Below are positions 41,636 to 51,104 of a stretch of DNA of 64,000 bases, in pieces. Numbering within the stretch: position 1 is the first letter of the stretch; every line of letters begins with the position of its first letter. The stretch is from Nitrospira sp. KM1 (GTDB lineage Bacteria > Nitrospirota > Nitrospiria > Nitrospirales > Nitrospiraceae): positions 3,720,001 to 3,784,000 of the forward strand of contig NZ_AP022671.1 in NCBI RefSeq assembly GCF_011405515.1, in the 5' to 3' direction. The notes beneath the pieces were generated by a model. That model did no database searches and had not been told where the DNA came from. It saw nothing but the letters and a program-made list of their open reading frames with translations. Made by a program: the position numbers and the translations under genes.

Positions 41636-42679
41636 ATGACGGCTATGCGACCGTTCACTCCTGCCATTTTTTCTCCATCGGCTTTGGAATTGTTCCTGGT
41701 TGCGATCTGCTTTCTCCCGGTTTCCTTCTCTGTATCGACCGCACAGGCCGATTCCGATCGGGGCGTCTGGCGCCAGGCTGCTCCCGCGCCGACCAAGCGG
41801 ACCGAGGTGTCTGCGGCGGCGGTGCACGGTAAAATCTATGTCGTGGGAGGGTTCGAGGAGCCGGGCTTGAGCAACGTGATGAACATGTCGATCACGCCGG
41901 TTGTTCAGGAGTACGATCCTGCCACGGACAAGTGGACGGACAAGGCTCCCATGCCGGCCGGGTTGCATCACGTGGGTATTGGCGCGGTGGACGGGAAGTT
42001 ATATGTCATCGGTGGATACAAGCAGTCGGGACTCAGTGTCTGGCAGCCGGTTGCCACGGTCTATGCCTATGATCCGGCGGCGGATTCTTGGACCGAGCGG
42101 ACGCCCATGCCGACTGCACGCGGAGCATTGGCTGTCGCCGTGCACGAAGGCAAGTTATACGCCATCGGCGGTTATGACCGGACCGTGAACAGTGCGGCGG
42201 TGGAGGTCTACGATCCGGCGCATGATTCCTGGACCTCCCGCGCAATGCTTCCCACGGCGCGAGACCATCTGGCAGCCTCGGCCGCAGGCGGAAAAATCTA
42301 TGCGGTCGGCGGGCGGATAAAGGGCGACTACCGAAAGAATCTCTCGGTGACCGAGGTCTATGATCCGGGTCGTGATCATTGGACTCGCGGGGCGGAGCTT
42401 CCCACCGCGCGAAGCGGTATCACTGCGGCTGAGACCGGTGGCCGAATCTATGTGTTCGGCGGCGAGGGCGGCGACGGCACGTTTCGCGAGAACGAGGCAT
42501 ATAACCCATCACAAGATACATGGCAGACGATGGCCGCGATGCCTGGTGGGCGCCACGGGTTGGGGTCCGCCGTCGTGGACGGGCGAATCTATGTCATCGA
42601 CGGCGGGCCGGTGCCCGGCGGCTCCTTCAGCAATGCCAACGAAGTGTTCAGTCCGCCGAGGTCAGGCGGCGGGCACTAA
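41636..42679 (+). CDS. Exported kelch-repeat protein
   Basis: A 347-residue protein from ATG 41636 (an alternative ATG is at 41645). A signal peptide (LFLVAICFLPVSFSVSTAQA) leads into about six kelch repeats: KIYVVGGFEEPG, KLYVIGGYKQSG, KLYAIGGYDRTV, KIYAVGGRIKGD, RIYVFGGEGGDG and RIYVIDGGPVPG, each with the YDPAxDxW element. This closes a beta-propeller in the periplasm. Kelch propellers bind proteins or, in sialate mutarotase-like relatives, sugars. The partner is unknown. Confidence 0.9.
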   Translation: MTAMRPFTPAIFSPSALELFLVAICFLPVSFSVSTAQADSDRGVWRQAAPAPTKRTEVSAAAVHGKIYVVGGFEEPGLSNVMNMSITPVVQEYDPATDKWTDKAPMPAGLHHVGIGAVDGKLYVIGGYKQSGLSVWQPVATVYAYDPAADSWTERTPMPTARGALAVAVHEGKLYAIGGYDRTVNSAAVEVYDPAHDSWTSRAMLPTARDHLAASAAGGKIYAVGGRIKGDYRKNLSVTEVYDPGRDHWTRGAELPTARSGITAAETGGRIYVFGGEGGDGTFRENEAYNPSQDTWQTMAAMPGGRHGLGSAVVDGRIYVIDGGPVPGGSFSNANEVFSPPRSGGGH

Positions 42680-42763
42680 TTGGACATCAGGCAAGTGGGA
42701 GAATTGCTTTAAAACACGGGGCGTAGATTTGAGGGGCGCTCACACTCAGAAAGGCGGGTCACG

Positions 42764-43123
42764 ATGTTCGGACGGCGCACGCAACAGGCTAAGCAGTATC
42801 TGAAGGACAAGGACCGGCTCAATCGTCTGCTGAGCGAGTCGCTGGCGATGGCGCGGGCGCGTGGCGGAATGCTCTGGCTGGATATTCAACTGCTGGTCCG
42901 GCTGATCAAGGCGTGGATGAGCGGTTCCTACAAGGGAGTATCCGTCCAAACCCTGGTGGCTATCGTGGCCGCGATGATCTATTTCATCAATCCGCTGGAT
43001 TTGATCCCCGACTTCATTCCCGGGCTTGGCTATGTCGATGATGCGGCACTGATCGCATGGCTGCTGAAGAGTCTGGCAGGAGATCTCCACCAGTTCAGGA
43101 ACTGGGAGGAAGGGCGTAGTTAG
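42764..43123 (+). CDS. YkvA-family (DUF1232) membrane protein
   Basis: A 119-residue protein: MFGRRTQQAKQYLKDKDRLN, LLSESLAMARARGGMLWLDI and the signature YFINPLDLIPDFIPGLGYVD, which is the DUF1232 motif, followed by DAALIAWLLKSLAGDL. One or two membrane helices. The function of YkvA proteins is not settled. It converges with the exported protein at 43127, with only 3 nt between their stops. Confidence 0.88.
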   Translation: MFGRRTQQAKQYLKDKDRLNRLLSESLAMARARGGMLWLDIQLLVRLIKAWMSGSYKGVSVQTLVAIVAAMIYFINPLDLIPDFIPGLGYVDDAALIAWLLKSLAGDLHQFRNWEEGRS

Positions 43124-43126
43124 ACA

Positions 43127-43471
43127 CTATCGGCTTCCTTTTGGATTGGGCTGGTAATACAGCTGGTCGAAGTACGTGGGCCCGCCCAACGTGAAGTTCG
43201 AATAGTTGCCCATCACATTCATGCGCTTTTCCCGCTCCGCGCGTTCTTTATCTTCCCGCTCGGCTTCGTGGACCAGGTAGTCCATCGTGGCCTCGGTACT
43301 CATTCTGACCCCGGAATAGCGGCCAAGCGGCTCCACGCCAGCCGCCTTTCCGGCGCCGCTCATGTCAATATGCGACGAATCCACCAGCTGTCCCTCTACC
43401 GGCAGGACGGCGCAGGCCAGGACAGACATGCCTAAGGCAATGCCCGTGAACATGCGGTTGGATGATTTCAT
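43127..43471 (-). CDS. Exported hypothetical protein
   Basis: A 114-residue protein from ATG 43471, with GGAGGGAGGCG upstream. A signal peptide (TGIALGMSVLACAVLPVEG) is followed by a charged coiled region (VHEAEREDKERAEREKRMNV) and a C-terminal NYSNFTLGGPTYFDQLYYQP. No known family. The cysteine in VLACAVLP could be a lipobox, but its context is weak. Confidence 0.6.
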   Translation of the reverse strand: MKSSNRMFTGIALGMSVLACAVLPVEGQLVDSSHIDMSGAGKAAGVEPLGRYSGVRMSTEATMDYLVHEAEREDKERAEREKRMNVMGNYSNFTLGGPTYFDQLYYQPNPKGSR

Positions 43472-43553
43472 GATACGCCTCCCTCTCATGGCCGGAGTAT
43501 AGCGTATTCCTACCAGCTGCGCACGAGTCGGCTCGTGATACAATCCCGCCCGC

Positions 43554-44807
43554 ATGAAACTCGCGACGTGTTCATCGTGGCTGCTCGGTGCGTGCTGCCT
43601 TTCAACCGGCATACCCGCCGCTGCCGAAGTACAGAACGTCACCGCGACGGGCGTACATCGAATGGAAAAGCATGATAGTCAGCAGGATTCGGCACGGCTC
43701 GCCTTAGTGGCGGCGAAGTCGCTGGTATTGACGCAGGCGGTCGAACGGCTGGAAACAACGGAGCCGGTGAAGCAGCTGGGTCTCAACCGTGACGAGCTTC
43801 TGGCCTACAGCATCGGCGTCCTGCAGATCTTCCAATATCCTGTCGAGACGGCGCAGGTCGATGGCGGCATGACCGTGTCGGCTCCGGTCAAAATTATTTT
43901 CGACCCAGCCGAGGTGGGCGGACAACTGGATACCTTGATGGAGAATCAGCGCGCCAAGACCGAGTTGATGCGCATCAAGGACACGATTGATGAACGCCAA
44001 AAAGAGCTTGGCATCGACGGGAAACGCCTGGCCGCCGCCACCGATAATGGAGAGGTGAAAATGATCCTCCAGCATCGCCGTGACATCCTGTCGGTCATCG
44101 ATACGGAGGAACAGTTCGCCCACACCTGGGCGCACCTGCTCGGCGCCCGCCATGCGGGAATCGATCCAGGCCAGGCTCAGAACCAGTCAGCACGCACGCC
44201 GGACAACGCTGAGGAGCATCGGAAGAAAGGTGTCTCACTGACACAACAAGGCCGCTACGACGAGGCGCTGGCAGAGTTCCAAGTGGCGCTCCGACTCATG
44301 CCGAATCTTGAAAAGACTCATTTGGGGATCGGGGCGGCGCTGCAGGGGAAAGGGGATTTCGACGGGGCCATTGCCGAATATCGGATGGTGCTCAAGCAAC
44401 ATCCCGATGACGCGGGAGCTCACAATAACCTGGGCAGTGCGCTTCAACTCAAAGGTGATATGAAGGGAGCCCTGAGCGAATACCGCACGGCCATCGAACT
44501 ACAACCCAATAATGCCGTGACGCATTTCAACCTCGGAACGGCGCTGGCGACCAACGGCGACGTCAAGGAAGCCATCGAGGAGTACCGGACGGCGATCAAA
44601 CTCAACCCGGATCTGCTGCAGCCGTATTTCGATCTCGCCATTCTTTTGAGGGACAACGGCAACACTCGTGAGGCGATCCAGGCATTCCGGGAATATCTCC
44701 GGCGGGCTCCCGAGATTCCTGCCAATAAGCCCTATATTGAACAGGCGCAGCGCTATTTGAACCAGATCAGAGAACGACAGCTCGACCGCAGCGGCAGGGG
44801 GCAATAA
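43554..44807 (+). CDS. Exported tetratricopeptide-repeat protein
   Basis: A 417-residue protein with a signal peptide (SSWLLGACCLSTGIPAAAE). Residues 30-200 are mainly helical (QLGLNRDELLAYSIGVLQIF; MENQRAKTELMRIKDTIDER). From about 225, TPR motifs repeat every 34 residues: KGVSLTQQGRYDEALAEFQV, GAALQGKGDFDGAIAEYRMV, GSALQLKGDMKGALSEYRTA, GTALATNGDVKEAIEEYRTA and AILLRDNGNTREAIQAFREY. It probably acts as a periplasmic adaptor. Divergent from the gene at 43127. Confidence 0.88.
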   Translation: MKLATCSSWLLGACCLSTGIPAAAEVQNVTATGVHRMEKHDSQQDSARLALVAAKSLVLTQAVERLETTEPVKQLGLNRDELLAYSIGVLQIFQYPVETAQVDGGMTVSAPVKIIFDPAEVGGQLDTLMENQRAKTELMRIKDTIDERQKELGIDGKRLAAATDNGEVKMILQHRRDILSVIDTEEQFAHTWAHLLGARHAGIDPGQAQNQSARTPDNAEEHRKKGVSLTQQGRYDEALAEFQVALRLMPNLEKTHLGIGAALQGKGDFDGAIAEYRMVLKQHPDDAGAHNNLGSALQLKGDMKGALSEYRTAIELQPNNAVTHFNLGTALATNGDVKEAIEEYRTAIKLNPDLLQPYFDLAILLRDNGNTREAIQAFREYLRRAPEIPANKPYIEQAQRYLNQIRERQLDRSGRGQ

Positions 44808-44809
44808 CA

Positions 44810-44831
44810 CGGAATCGGTTATGCGATTCCG
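44810..44831. terminator. Hairpin between convergent genes
   Basis: CGGAATCG, GTTATG, CGATTCCG form a perfect 8-bp stem with a 6-nt loop, 3 nt after the TPR gene stop and 8 nt before the end of the convergent gene. It can serve both genes; there is no long T-run. Confidence 0.6.
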
Positions 44832-44838
44832 GGATGCC

Positions 44839-45039
44839 TCATTGCGAGCGGAGTCTCGTCGTCAGGCCCAGACCGCTCTGACTGAGCTTCAGACGGCCTG
44901 CGCGCCCCAGGCGGTCGACTTCGTGAAAAACCTCGAACCAGGTCAATTCAGGCATGCTGAGGATGAGTTCGTCGAGAGCGCATCCTGGATGGGCGTTCAC
45001 CGCATCAAGGATCTTATCAGCAGCAATGTGGTGTTCCAT
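44839..45039 (-). CDS. Winged-helix-like small protein
   Basis: A 66-residue protein from ATG 45039 (AAGGAGGAATCAG upstream): MEHHIAADKILDAVNAHPGC, ALDELILSMPELTWFEVFHE and VDRLGRAGRLKLSQSGLGLT. The helix-turn-helix-wing layout (DELILSMPELTWFEVFHEVD, then a basic GRLKLSQSG strand) resembles a minimal winged helix. I recall similar small proteins in Nitrospira-type genomes. DNA binding is inferred from the fold only. Confidence 0.65.
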   Translation of the reverse strand: MEHHIAADKILDAVNAHPGCALDELILSMPELTWFEVFHEVDRLGRAGRLKLSQSGLGLTTRLRSQ

Positions 45040-45349
45040 CTGATTCCTCCTTGCTCTGACTGAGCGCCGAAGTTTCAATCTTCCGAATTGCAAATCGCAG
45101 TCCCTGGCCGATAGGAAGGGCTCCGCCGCTGAGTAATGGAAACTCAAACGGTTGGAATGCCATTTTTTGTCAGTGACATCTGCATGGGAACGTTCTCACA
45201 TTTGCGCTCAAGCGGCGTTGAGCGGAAACGCTCACGCGCATTCCTGCACACGGCCAGATTTGGTTCGACGGACGCGTAACCGCGCGACGACAGGAATTCT
45301 CGGAAATTGTAAGTTAGGAACACTGGGAGGGTTAACGACGTGCGTGTCT
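45040..45349. other. Intergenic region, 310 bp, with nested hairpins
   Basis: No supported gene. At 45206-45234 two mutually exclusive inverted repeats overlap: GCTCAA/TTGAGC and TGAGCG-GAAA-CGCTCA. They lie downstream of the cti gene on its strand and could act as a terminator pair. Confidence 0.4.
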
Positions 45350-47827
45350 CTAGCGGTTTTCAAGACGATTGTAATCGAGCGTGCCGGCTTCTATCGGGGC
45401 GATCGTATGGTACACGTCGTGGACGGCATCGCTGTGCCGCCAGAAGTCCGGGTTCGTACGGCGCACGGCGAAACGTTCGGCGAGTCTGCGGTAATCGTCT
45501 TCACCGGTCAGCCCGGCGACCATCGCGACGAATTCAGGGAGGCTCTGCCGATCTACACGATAAAAAGCGTTGGGATATGCTCCGATGAGACCCCGCGAGA
45601 CGGTCAGTCCGTCCTCATCGGGCAAGCGCCGGGACTGTACGTTGAAGAGTGAGGCGATGTTGCTGAATCCGTTGTCGTGAAGAAGCGAGTAGATCCGGTC
45701 GCGATGCACGTCTGTGCCCGACCCGATCGTGACGGTAAGCACCGCGGCTTCCGGCATCCATTGCAAGGCCTTTCCTTTGATCCGCGACAGCGCGAGGAGT
45801 TGGCTGCGAATGGCTGCGTCCGGCTCTGCTTGTACGTCGTACTCTCCGGTGAGAGATCCCGCGAGATGCCGGTGCAGCAGTTCGAACAGCTCATGCTTGG
45901 GCTGCTCAGTCTTGTATTCGACACCGCTTTCCCGATCGACGTTCATACGCCGTCCGAGGACGTATTCCTTCACGGACTTGTCGGCATCACGGTACCAGAA
46001 ATCCCGTTCGCGCTCGCGGTCTTTGCTCGGCAAGAGCAGCAGGAAGTTGGATTCGGCTTCCATCCGCAGGAAGTCCATATAGAGCCGGGTGTCGAGCTGG
46101 TGTCCGGAGAAGCCGTAGACGTCGAACCCGGCGACGAGCAGGTAATAGATCCGCTCGAACAAATCGTAGGACAGCAGCCAGGACGTTTTCGGATCGTCGC
46201 CGATCAACCCCTGTACGACCGAACCGCTATCGGCATGGCGGAATACGGTCAGGGCGGCGTTCTTATTGTTTCCACGGCCGTTCCAAATAAAAGACAGATT
46301 GTTTTCTTCGTTCCGCAGATTGAGGGACTCGATGAACGCCTGCTTGGCTTTCAGAAATTCGTCCTGCATGCGTGAATATTTCACCCAGGAGATGAGTCCG
46401 AATCGACTCGTTCCCTCTTCAGTCGGCAGGTAGAGGTGCCGGCTGTTCTTGGCCAAAAACTCTTCCTTGTTATCAAGCACGGTGCTGTCGGGATCGACAA
46501 AGAAGATCCAGAACCGGTCGTCGATGACGTCCAGCGCGACTTGCCCGCGACAGACAGGGCCTTTGATGAACTGCGTGACAAAAGCGGAGGCGTCGTCGAG
46601 CAGAAACTTGTAGCGCGTACGAACCGGCAGATCTCGGAAGGCGATGAACGGGTTGGAGGCGATCTTGGGGTCGTAACCGGGAAGCGCGGTGACGTCGTAC
46701 GCTGCGTCCAGGAACAATTCCTGATAACGCTGCTTGCGCGTTGCGCTCAGCCCATAGGGGATGTGTGTCTTCGCCAAGAGCGCGGCCTTCACCGGTTGGA
46801 GTCGATAGTAGACACGAGGTACGCCGGGATCATCATAGGGCCTGCGTGTGGCGACCAGCTCGATTGGTTGTCCGGGCGCTGATCTGGAACGAACGAGGCG
46901 AAACCACTGCCCGGTGAAATCGTCGAAATAGAGTTGGGTGAGATGAAGGTGCTCATAGATGTACCGGCTCATCAGCTGATGCTTGAGCGAATCGACGTTG
47001 AGAAACGCTTCCCATTCCTCTATCTGCGTAACGACTGCGGGTGGAATGGGCCGGGACTCCGTATAGGGGGCGCCCAATTCGATCCATCTGATGAGCGTCT
47101 GATACTCCTGCTCCGTGACGCCGGGGAGCCCGTACGGCATCCCCCATTGGGGATATTTCCCGGCAAAGCTGTCGAACTGCGCATCTGTCGGACATTGTTG
47201 TGAGCGGTCCAACGCCAAGTCGAAGCCGGCGGGAAGCATCGTCTGGGCCGGAAGTGGGTGACTGCGTTTGAGCGCCAGCATGCGCGCGAGCACTCCGGTG
47301 CGGCGCATGCTTTCCGTCGCGGTTACATCTTCCTGTAGGACGGGGAAAAAGCTTTTCTTCCGCCATTCGGATACGGAATGAGCGTCGTCGAAGAGACGGG
47401 TCGGCTCGGCTGTCAGGAGACGAAGGGCATCATAGACGACTTTCTTATTCGCGCCGCGCGCGACTCCTTCATAGGCGGTGAGGTTCAGTTGACAAGGGGA
47501 ATCATAGCACCCATGGCAAACGGCGCAACGCCGCTCGAAGATCGGTTGCACGTCCCGCCAGTAATCGATTGTGGCAATGCCGGCTGTACTTGGTGGCGGA
47601 ATTGACGATTGGTCCGCGCTCGGTTTCGGTTGGGAGCATCCCGACAGGATCAGCAGGATCAGGAAGAAAACGACCCATGTCCATTCACGCCGTCGGTGCA
47701 AGCGCGCTCCGGGAAGTGTAACGTCGGGGACCGATTCGCGGGCACCGCTGTGAAGCTGGCTTGCTCTGTTCATATTCCAGAGGAGGATGGTGCCAAGGTA
47801 TTTCCTCTCGGTGGCGTACTGTACCAC
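45350..47827 (-). CDS. cti: Fatty acid cis/trans isomerase, heme-type lipoprotein
   Basis: An 825-residue protein, within the family range. After a signal anchor with lipobox (LLILSGCSQ, Cys64) comes the heme-binding motif CAVCHG at residues 101-106, in ERRCAVCHGCYDSPCQLN. The remaining length matches Cti throughout (for example DYWRDVQPIFERR, FLRMEAESNFLLLLPSKDRE). Cti converts cis- to trans-unsaturated fatty acids in membrane phospholipids to rigidify membranes under solvent, heat or osmotic stress, acting in the periplasm. The start is uncertain: a later in-frame start near residue 19 or 43 is possible. Confidence 0.93.
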   Translation of the reverse strand: MVQYATERKYLGTILLWNMNRASQLHSGARESVPDVTLPGARLHRRREWTWVVFFLILLILSGCSQPKPSADQSSIPPPSTAGIATIDYWRDVQPIFERRCAVCHGCYDSPCQLNLTAYEGVARGANKKVVYDALRLLTAEPTRLFDDAHSVSEWRKKSFFPVLQEDVTATESMRRTGVLARMLALKRSHPLPAQTMLPAGFDLALDRSQQCPTDAQFDSFAGKYPQWGMPYGLPGVTEQEYQTLIRWIELGAPYTESRPIPPAVVTQIEEWEAFLNVDSLKHQLMSRYIYEHLHLTQLYFDDFTGQWFRLVRSRSAPGQPIELVATRRPYDDPGVPRVYYRLQPVKAALLAKTHIPYGLSATRKQRYQELFLDAAYDVTALPGYDPKIASNPFIAFRDLPVRTRYKFLLDDASAFVTQFIKGPVCRGQVALDVIDDRFWIFFVDPDSTVLDNKEEFLAKNSRHLYLPTEEGTSRFGLISWVKYSRMQDEFLKAKQAFIESLNLRNEENNLSFIWNGRGNNKNAALTVFRHADSGSVVQGLIGDDPKTSWLLSYDLFERIYYLLVAGFDVYGFSGHQLDTRLYMDFLRMEAESNFLLLLPSKDRERERDFWYRDADKSVKEYVLGRRMNVDRESGVEYKTEQPKHELFELLHRHLAGSLTGEYDVQAEPDAAIRSQLLALSRIKGKALQWMPEAAVLTVTIGSGTDVHRDRIYSLLHDNGFSNIASLFNVQSRRLPDEDGLTVSRGLIGAYPNAFYRVDRQSLPEFVAMVAGLTGEDDYRRLAERFAVRRTNPDFWRHSDAVHDVYHTIAPIEAGTLDYNRLENR

Positions 47828-47946
47828 GTTTGGACGGTTTCCATCCCGGCCCTGGGCTGCCTGTCAAAATTGCGACTTTGCTACCTCTATTATGTATGCC
47901 GATATAAGATTCTCCCTTCTGGCTCGTCACGTCGAAGGAGGAACGT

Positions 47947-48774
47947 ATGTCTCAGCCGATCTCGAACGTTCTGCATCAACCTCGTTATGCTTCTCCAGCG
48001 GTTCAGCCGCTGCGCCTGCCCGGACAATCGATCGATGAACAGATTTCCCGGCTTAAAGACGAAATACTCGACCTCCTCCTCATCCCATTATGCCTGGTCG
48101 TCCTCGCCGGATATGAGTGGATTCAATATTGGATGGGACGGCCGATCAGTCCGCTCATTCTGACGACTCTGGCACTGATGACGATCGTCTATGCGTGGAA
48201 ACAGGTTCTTCCTCTGAAAACATCGATCACGCATCTTCGAATCGGACGAGACGGCGAACGCATCGTCGGTCAGATGTTGGAAGAGCTTCGCAGAAAAGAC
48301 TATCGCGTGTTTCACGACGTACCGGGAAACGGTTTCAATATCGATCATGTCATTATTGGTCCGGCCGGCGTGTTTACGATCGAATCGAAAACACGAAACA
48401 AACCTCGAAACCACGCTCCCAAGATCCTTTTTGACGGTAACAGTGTCCGGGTCGCGAACGCGCCGCCGTCCAACGAACCCGTGACGCAGGCTCGATCGCA
48501 GGCGAAATGGTTGGCCGGCCTGCTCAATGACGGCCGGAAGCGCATTCCCTGGGTCCGGCCGATCGTGATGTTTCCGGACTGGTGGGTAGAACGAGTCGAG
48601 CCGTCAGCGGGTTATGATGTGTGGGTCATCAATCCCAAGGAAGTGTGGACGTTTCTCTACAATGAACGCCAGGTGCTGTCGGCAGAGGCGATCGATACCC
48701 TGGCCAGTGCTCTCGCGATGTATTGCCGATGCACTCCTGCAGACTCCGGGTGGGTGAAGGCGGAAGCGGTGTGA
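47947..48774 (+). CDS. NERD-domain nuclease-like membrane protein
   Basis: A 275-residue protein with two membrane helices (LLLIPLCLVVLAGYEWIQYW, SPLILTTLALMTIVYAW), then a NERD domain: IGRDGERIVGQMLEELRRKD, FHDVPGNGFNIDHVIIGPAG and VFTIESKTRNK. The Asp in NIDHVII and Glu-x-Lys in IESK are the nuclease core of this PD-(D/E)XK-related family. NERD proteins are thought to process DNA or RNA; the membrane attachment is common. It is followed by a hairpin shared with the convergent OmpA-like gene. Confidence 0.88.
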   Translation: MSQPISNVLHQPRYASPAVQPLRLPGQSIDEQISRLKDEILDLLLIPLCLVVLAGYEWIQYWMGRPISPLILTTLALMTIVYAWKQVLPLKTSITHLRIGRDGERIVGQMLEELRRKDYRVFHDVPGNGFNIDHVIIGPAGVFTIESKTRNKPRNHAPKILFDGNSVRVANAPPSNEPVTQARSQAKWLAGLLNDGRKRIPWVRPIVMFPDWWVERVEPSAGYDVWVINPKEVWTFLYNERQVLSAEAIDTLASALAMYCRCTPADSGWVKAEAV

Positions 48775-48786
48775 GACGGGCGGGTG

Positions 48787-48810
48787 GTCCGCGACTGTTC
48801 AGTCGCGGAC
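48787..48810. terminator. Bidirectional hairpin between convergent genes
   Basis: GTCCGCGACTG, TT, CAGTCGCGGAC form a perfect 11-bp arm pair. It lies 12 nt after the NERD gene stop and includes the stop codon of the OmpA-like gene (48799-48801). A T-rich tract follows only weakly. Confidence 0.65.
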
Positions 48811-49368
48811 GACAAAATGAACGCTTCGGTTTTTCTGCATGCAATCTTCGTCATGCTTGAAACACAGTGGGCGATCTTTTCCGTAGCTGGTGGTCTTGAA
48901 CCGCATCGTCAGTCCCAAATCCTTCAGATACGACTTCACGCTTTGCGCCCGCTTTTCTCCCAGCACCATATTATAAGCTGCCGTTCCGACTTCATCGCCG
49001 CGCCCTTCCAGTAACAGATAGTCCACTCCGTCCTGCTCGAGTCGTTTGGCGTTCGCCTCCAAGCCGGGCAATGCTTCATGCCGGAGGGTGGCTTGATCGA
49101 AATCGAACAGCACGTCGTTCAATGACCCGGCCGGAAGGCCGGTGGCGTTGCGGGCCGACAACTCCGCTCGCATCGAGTGGGGTTTGGTTTGTGAGGTAGT
49201 GGTTCCGAAGCCGGGAGGCGGAATGTGCTTGATCGCTTGCTCGTCGATCCGCTCTGTTCCCGCCATGTACTCGTCGCCCGAGGTCGATGCGGATTGGCCG
49301 GCGCAAGCCTGAATGAGCAAACAGGCGGCCAGGCCTCCCAACGATACGATGGTCCAATGTCTGCGCAT
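48799..49368 (-). CDS. OmpA/Pal-like outer-membrane lipoprotein
   Basis: A 189-residue protein from ATG 49368, with AAGGAGGGG upstream. Lipobox LLIQACAGQS. The OmpA C-terminal domain starts DVLFDFDQATLRHEALPGLE and continues LLLEGRGDEVGTAAYNMVLG and EKRAQSVKSYLKDLGL, with peptidoglycan-binding Asp and Arg positions. Two cysteines in LCFKHDEDCMQKN lie near the end, so a disulfide is possible. It probably tethers the outer membrane to peptidoglycan like Pal. Confidence 0.85.
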   Translation of the reverse strand: MRRHWTIVSLGGLAACLLIQACAGQSASTSGDEYMAGTERIDEQAIKHIPPPGFGTTTSQTKPHSMRAELSARNATGLPAGSLNDVLFDFDQATLRHEALPGLEANAKRLEQDGVDYLLLEGRGDEVGTAAYNMVLGEKRAQSVKSYLKDLGLTMRFKTTSYGKDRPLCFKHDEDCMQKNRSVHFVVRD

Positions 49369-49797
49369 AACCCCTCCTTGTCCTATGAGACTGTCCCGTC
49401 GAAGGAAGCAAACCGGATGCCATCCATACAGCCTGCATTTTATCGAAACATTGTCATCCTGGCTCCGCCGAGGTGGTTCATAACTCAAACATGTTCGACG
49501 GAGGGGAGGCCTTAAACCATTGAGTCTGTTGAAGTCCAGACCAGTGTATGCGGAGTTTGTACGGCGGTCACGCTTTTTGTCATTCCAGGTACTTGCCGGT
49601 CATTCCCGTTCATGATGGCGCATCGGTCTTTACGGAAGCATCCTGACGCCGGAGACAGAAGGAATCTGCCTTCACATTGAGTGACCAAGTCGTTGTGTCA
49701 AAACACAGTGGCGTGCCTCCTTTTCATCTGTAGTAAGATGCGAACGACGAAGAGACTCGGTCGGGAACCAACACTCATACGAAATGGCGGAGCAATC
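49369..49797. other. Intergenic region, 429 bp
   Basis: Between the divergent OmpA-like and FAD reductase genes. I see no supported coding region, repeat or clear promoter motif. Confidence 0.4.
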
Positions 49798-51039
49798 ATG
49801 AAAACTTTTCCCATGGTGATCTTGGGCGGCGGGGTGGCGGCCGGATACGCAGCGAAGGAATTCGTATCGCAGAACGGCGGGAAGGGACAACTTGCGATCG
49901 TCACGGCTGAACAGGTGCCTCCCTACGAGCGTCCACCGTTGTCCAAAGACTTTCTGGCCGGCGGGAAAAAACCTGACGACATCCTGATTTCCGATCCGTC
50001 GTTTTATCGAGAGCATGGCATCACGCTCTTTCGAGGTTTCTCCGTCAGCAAGGTTGATTTCGCCCGCCGCCGTCTTCACGGTCCCTCCGGCCGGATGATT
50101 GGGTTCGAGAAACTGCTGATCACCACGGGGTCGGCCGTACGCAGACTCAATGTCCCCGGCGCTGATTTGCCGTGGATCTTCTATCTCCGTCAACTGAAAG
50201 ATTCTCAGCACATTCACGCGCACATCAAGCGCGGGAAGCGGGCGGTCGTGATCGGATCCGGTTTTATCGGAATGGAAGTCGCCGCCGTCCTCACCAACGA
50301 AGGCATGAACACGACGATGGTGTTTCCCGGTGACCGCGTCTGGGAGCATGTCTTCACGCCTCCGGTGTCCGCGTTCTTTGAGAAACAATTTGCGGATCAC
50401 GGCATCATGCTCATGAAAGATGAAACAGTCGTAGGGTTCGAGGACAAACGGAACGGGAGGCTGGTCGTGCTGGGCTCCGGCGTGCGGATGCCTGTCGATC
50501 TTGTCGTCGCAGGAATCGGCGTGACCCCGGCATTAGGCCTCTTCCGCGGGTCGCCGTTGACACATGATCAAGACGGTATACGCGTGAACGAGTATCTCGA
50601 AACGAACGTGGACAGCGTGTGGGCTGCCGGCGATATCGCCAATTATCCCGATGCGATCTTTCGCCGCCGTCTGCGGATCGAGCACTGGGACAATGCCGTT
50701 GAACAGGGTCGGGTGGCGATGCGCAATATGATGGACAAGTTCCAGCCCTTCGTCCATGTGCCGTATTTCTTCTCGGATGAGTTCGACCTGTCCTACGAAT
50801 ACTGGGGGAATGCCGAGGGACACGACCACGTCGTCTATCGAGGGGTGATGAAGGACAAGCAGCTGAGCGTCTGGTGGTTGAAACAAGGGGTATTGTGCGC
50901 GACGCTGCTCATGAACCGACCGGACGAAGAGCGTAGGTATGCACCCCGGTGGATCCTGCGCCGAGCGAAACTTAATCCAGCCCAACTGAAGACAGCCAAG
51001 AGTTTACGGTCTTTGGATCGTACCTTTGGCCAAGAATAG
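49798..51039 (+). CDS. FAD-dependent NAD(P)H reductase (ferredoxin reductase/AIF-like)
   Basis: A 413-residue protein from ATG 49798 (GGCGGAG upstream). FAD-binding GGGVAAGYAAKEFV at the N-terminus, then YERPPLSKDFLAGGKK, a second dinucleotide-binding site VVIGSGFIGMEVAAVL, the FAD motif VDSVWAAGDIANYP, and a C-terminal dimerisation-like domain with VPYFFSDEFDLSYEYWGNAE. This matches rubredoxin/ferredoxin reductases and monodehydroascorbate reductase-like enzymes, which pass electrons from NAD(P)H to small carriers. The partner is not in the neighbourhood. Confidence 0.92.
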   Translation: MKTFPMVILGGGVAAGYAAKEFVSQNGGKGQLAIVTAEQVPPYERPPLSKDFLAGGKKPDDILISDPSFYREHGITLFRGFSVSKVDFARRRLHGPSGRMIGFEKLLITTGSAVRRLNVPGADLPWIFYLRQLKDSQHIHAHIKRGKRAVVIGSGFIGMEVAAVLTNEGMNTTMVFPGDRVWEHVFTPPVSAFFEKQFADHGIMLMKDETVVGFEDKRNGRLVVLGSGVRMPVDLVVAGIGVTPALGLFRGSPLTHDQDGIRVNEYLETNVDSVWAAGDIANYPDAIFRRRLRIEHWDNAVEQGRVAMRNMMDKFQPFVHVPYFFSDEFDLSYEYWGNAEGHDHVVYRGVMKDKQLSVWWLKQGVLCATLLMNRPDEERRYAPRWILRRAKLNPAQLKTAKSLRSLDRTFGQE

Positions 51040-51104
51040 TACGCAGTCCGGCCGTCTCGTTTGTCGTACGAGGGGCCGGACCGGTTCGCTGCCGCGCCGC
51101 CTGT

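Noticed and set aside
43711-44153. Minus-strand frame inside the TPR gene
   Set aside because: No ribosome-binding site or domain, and antisense to a convincing gene.
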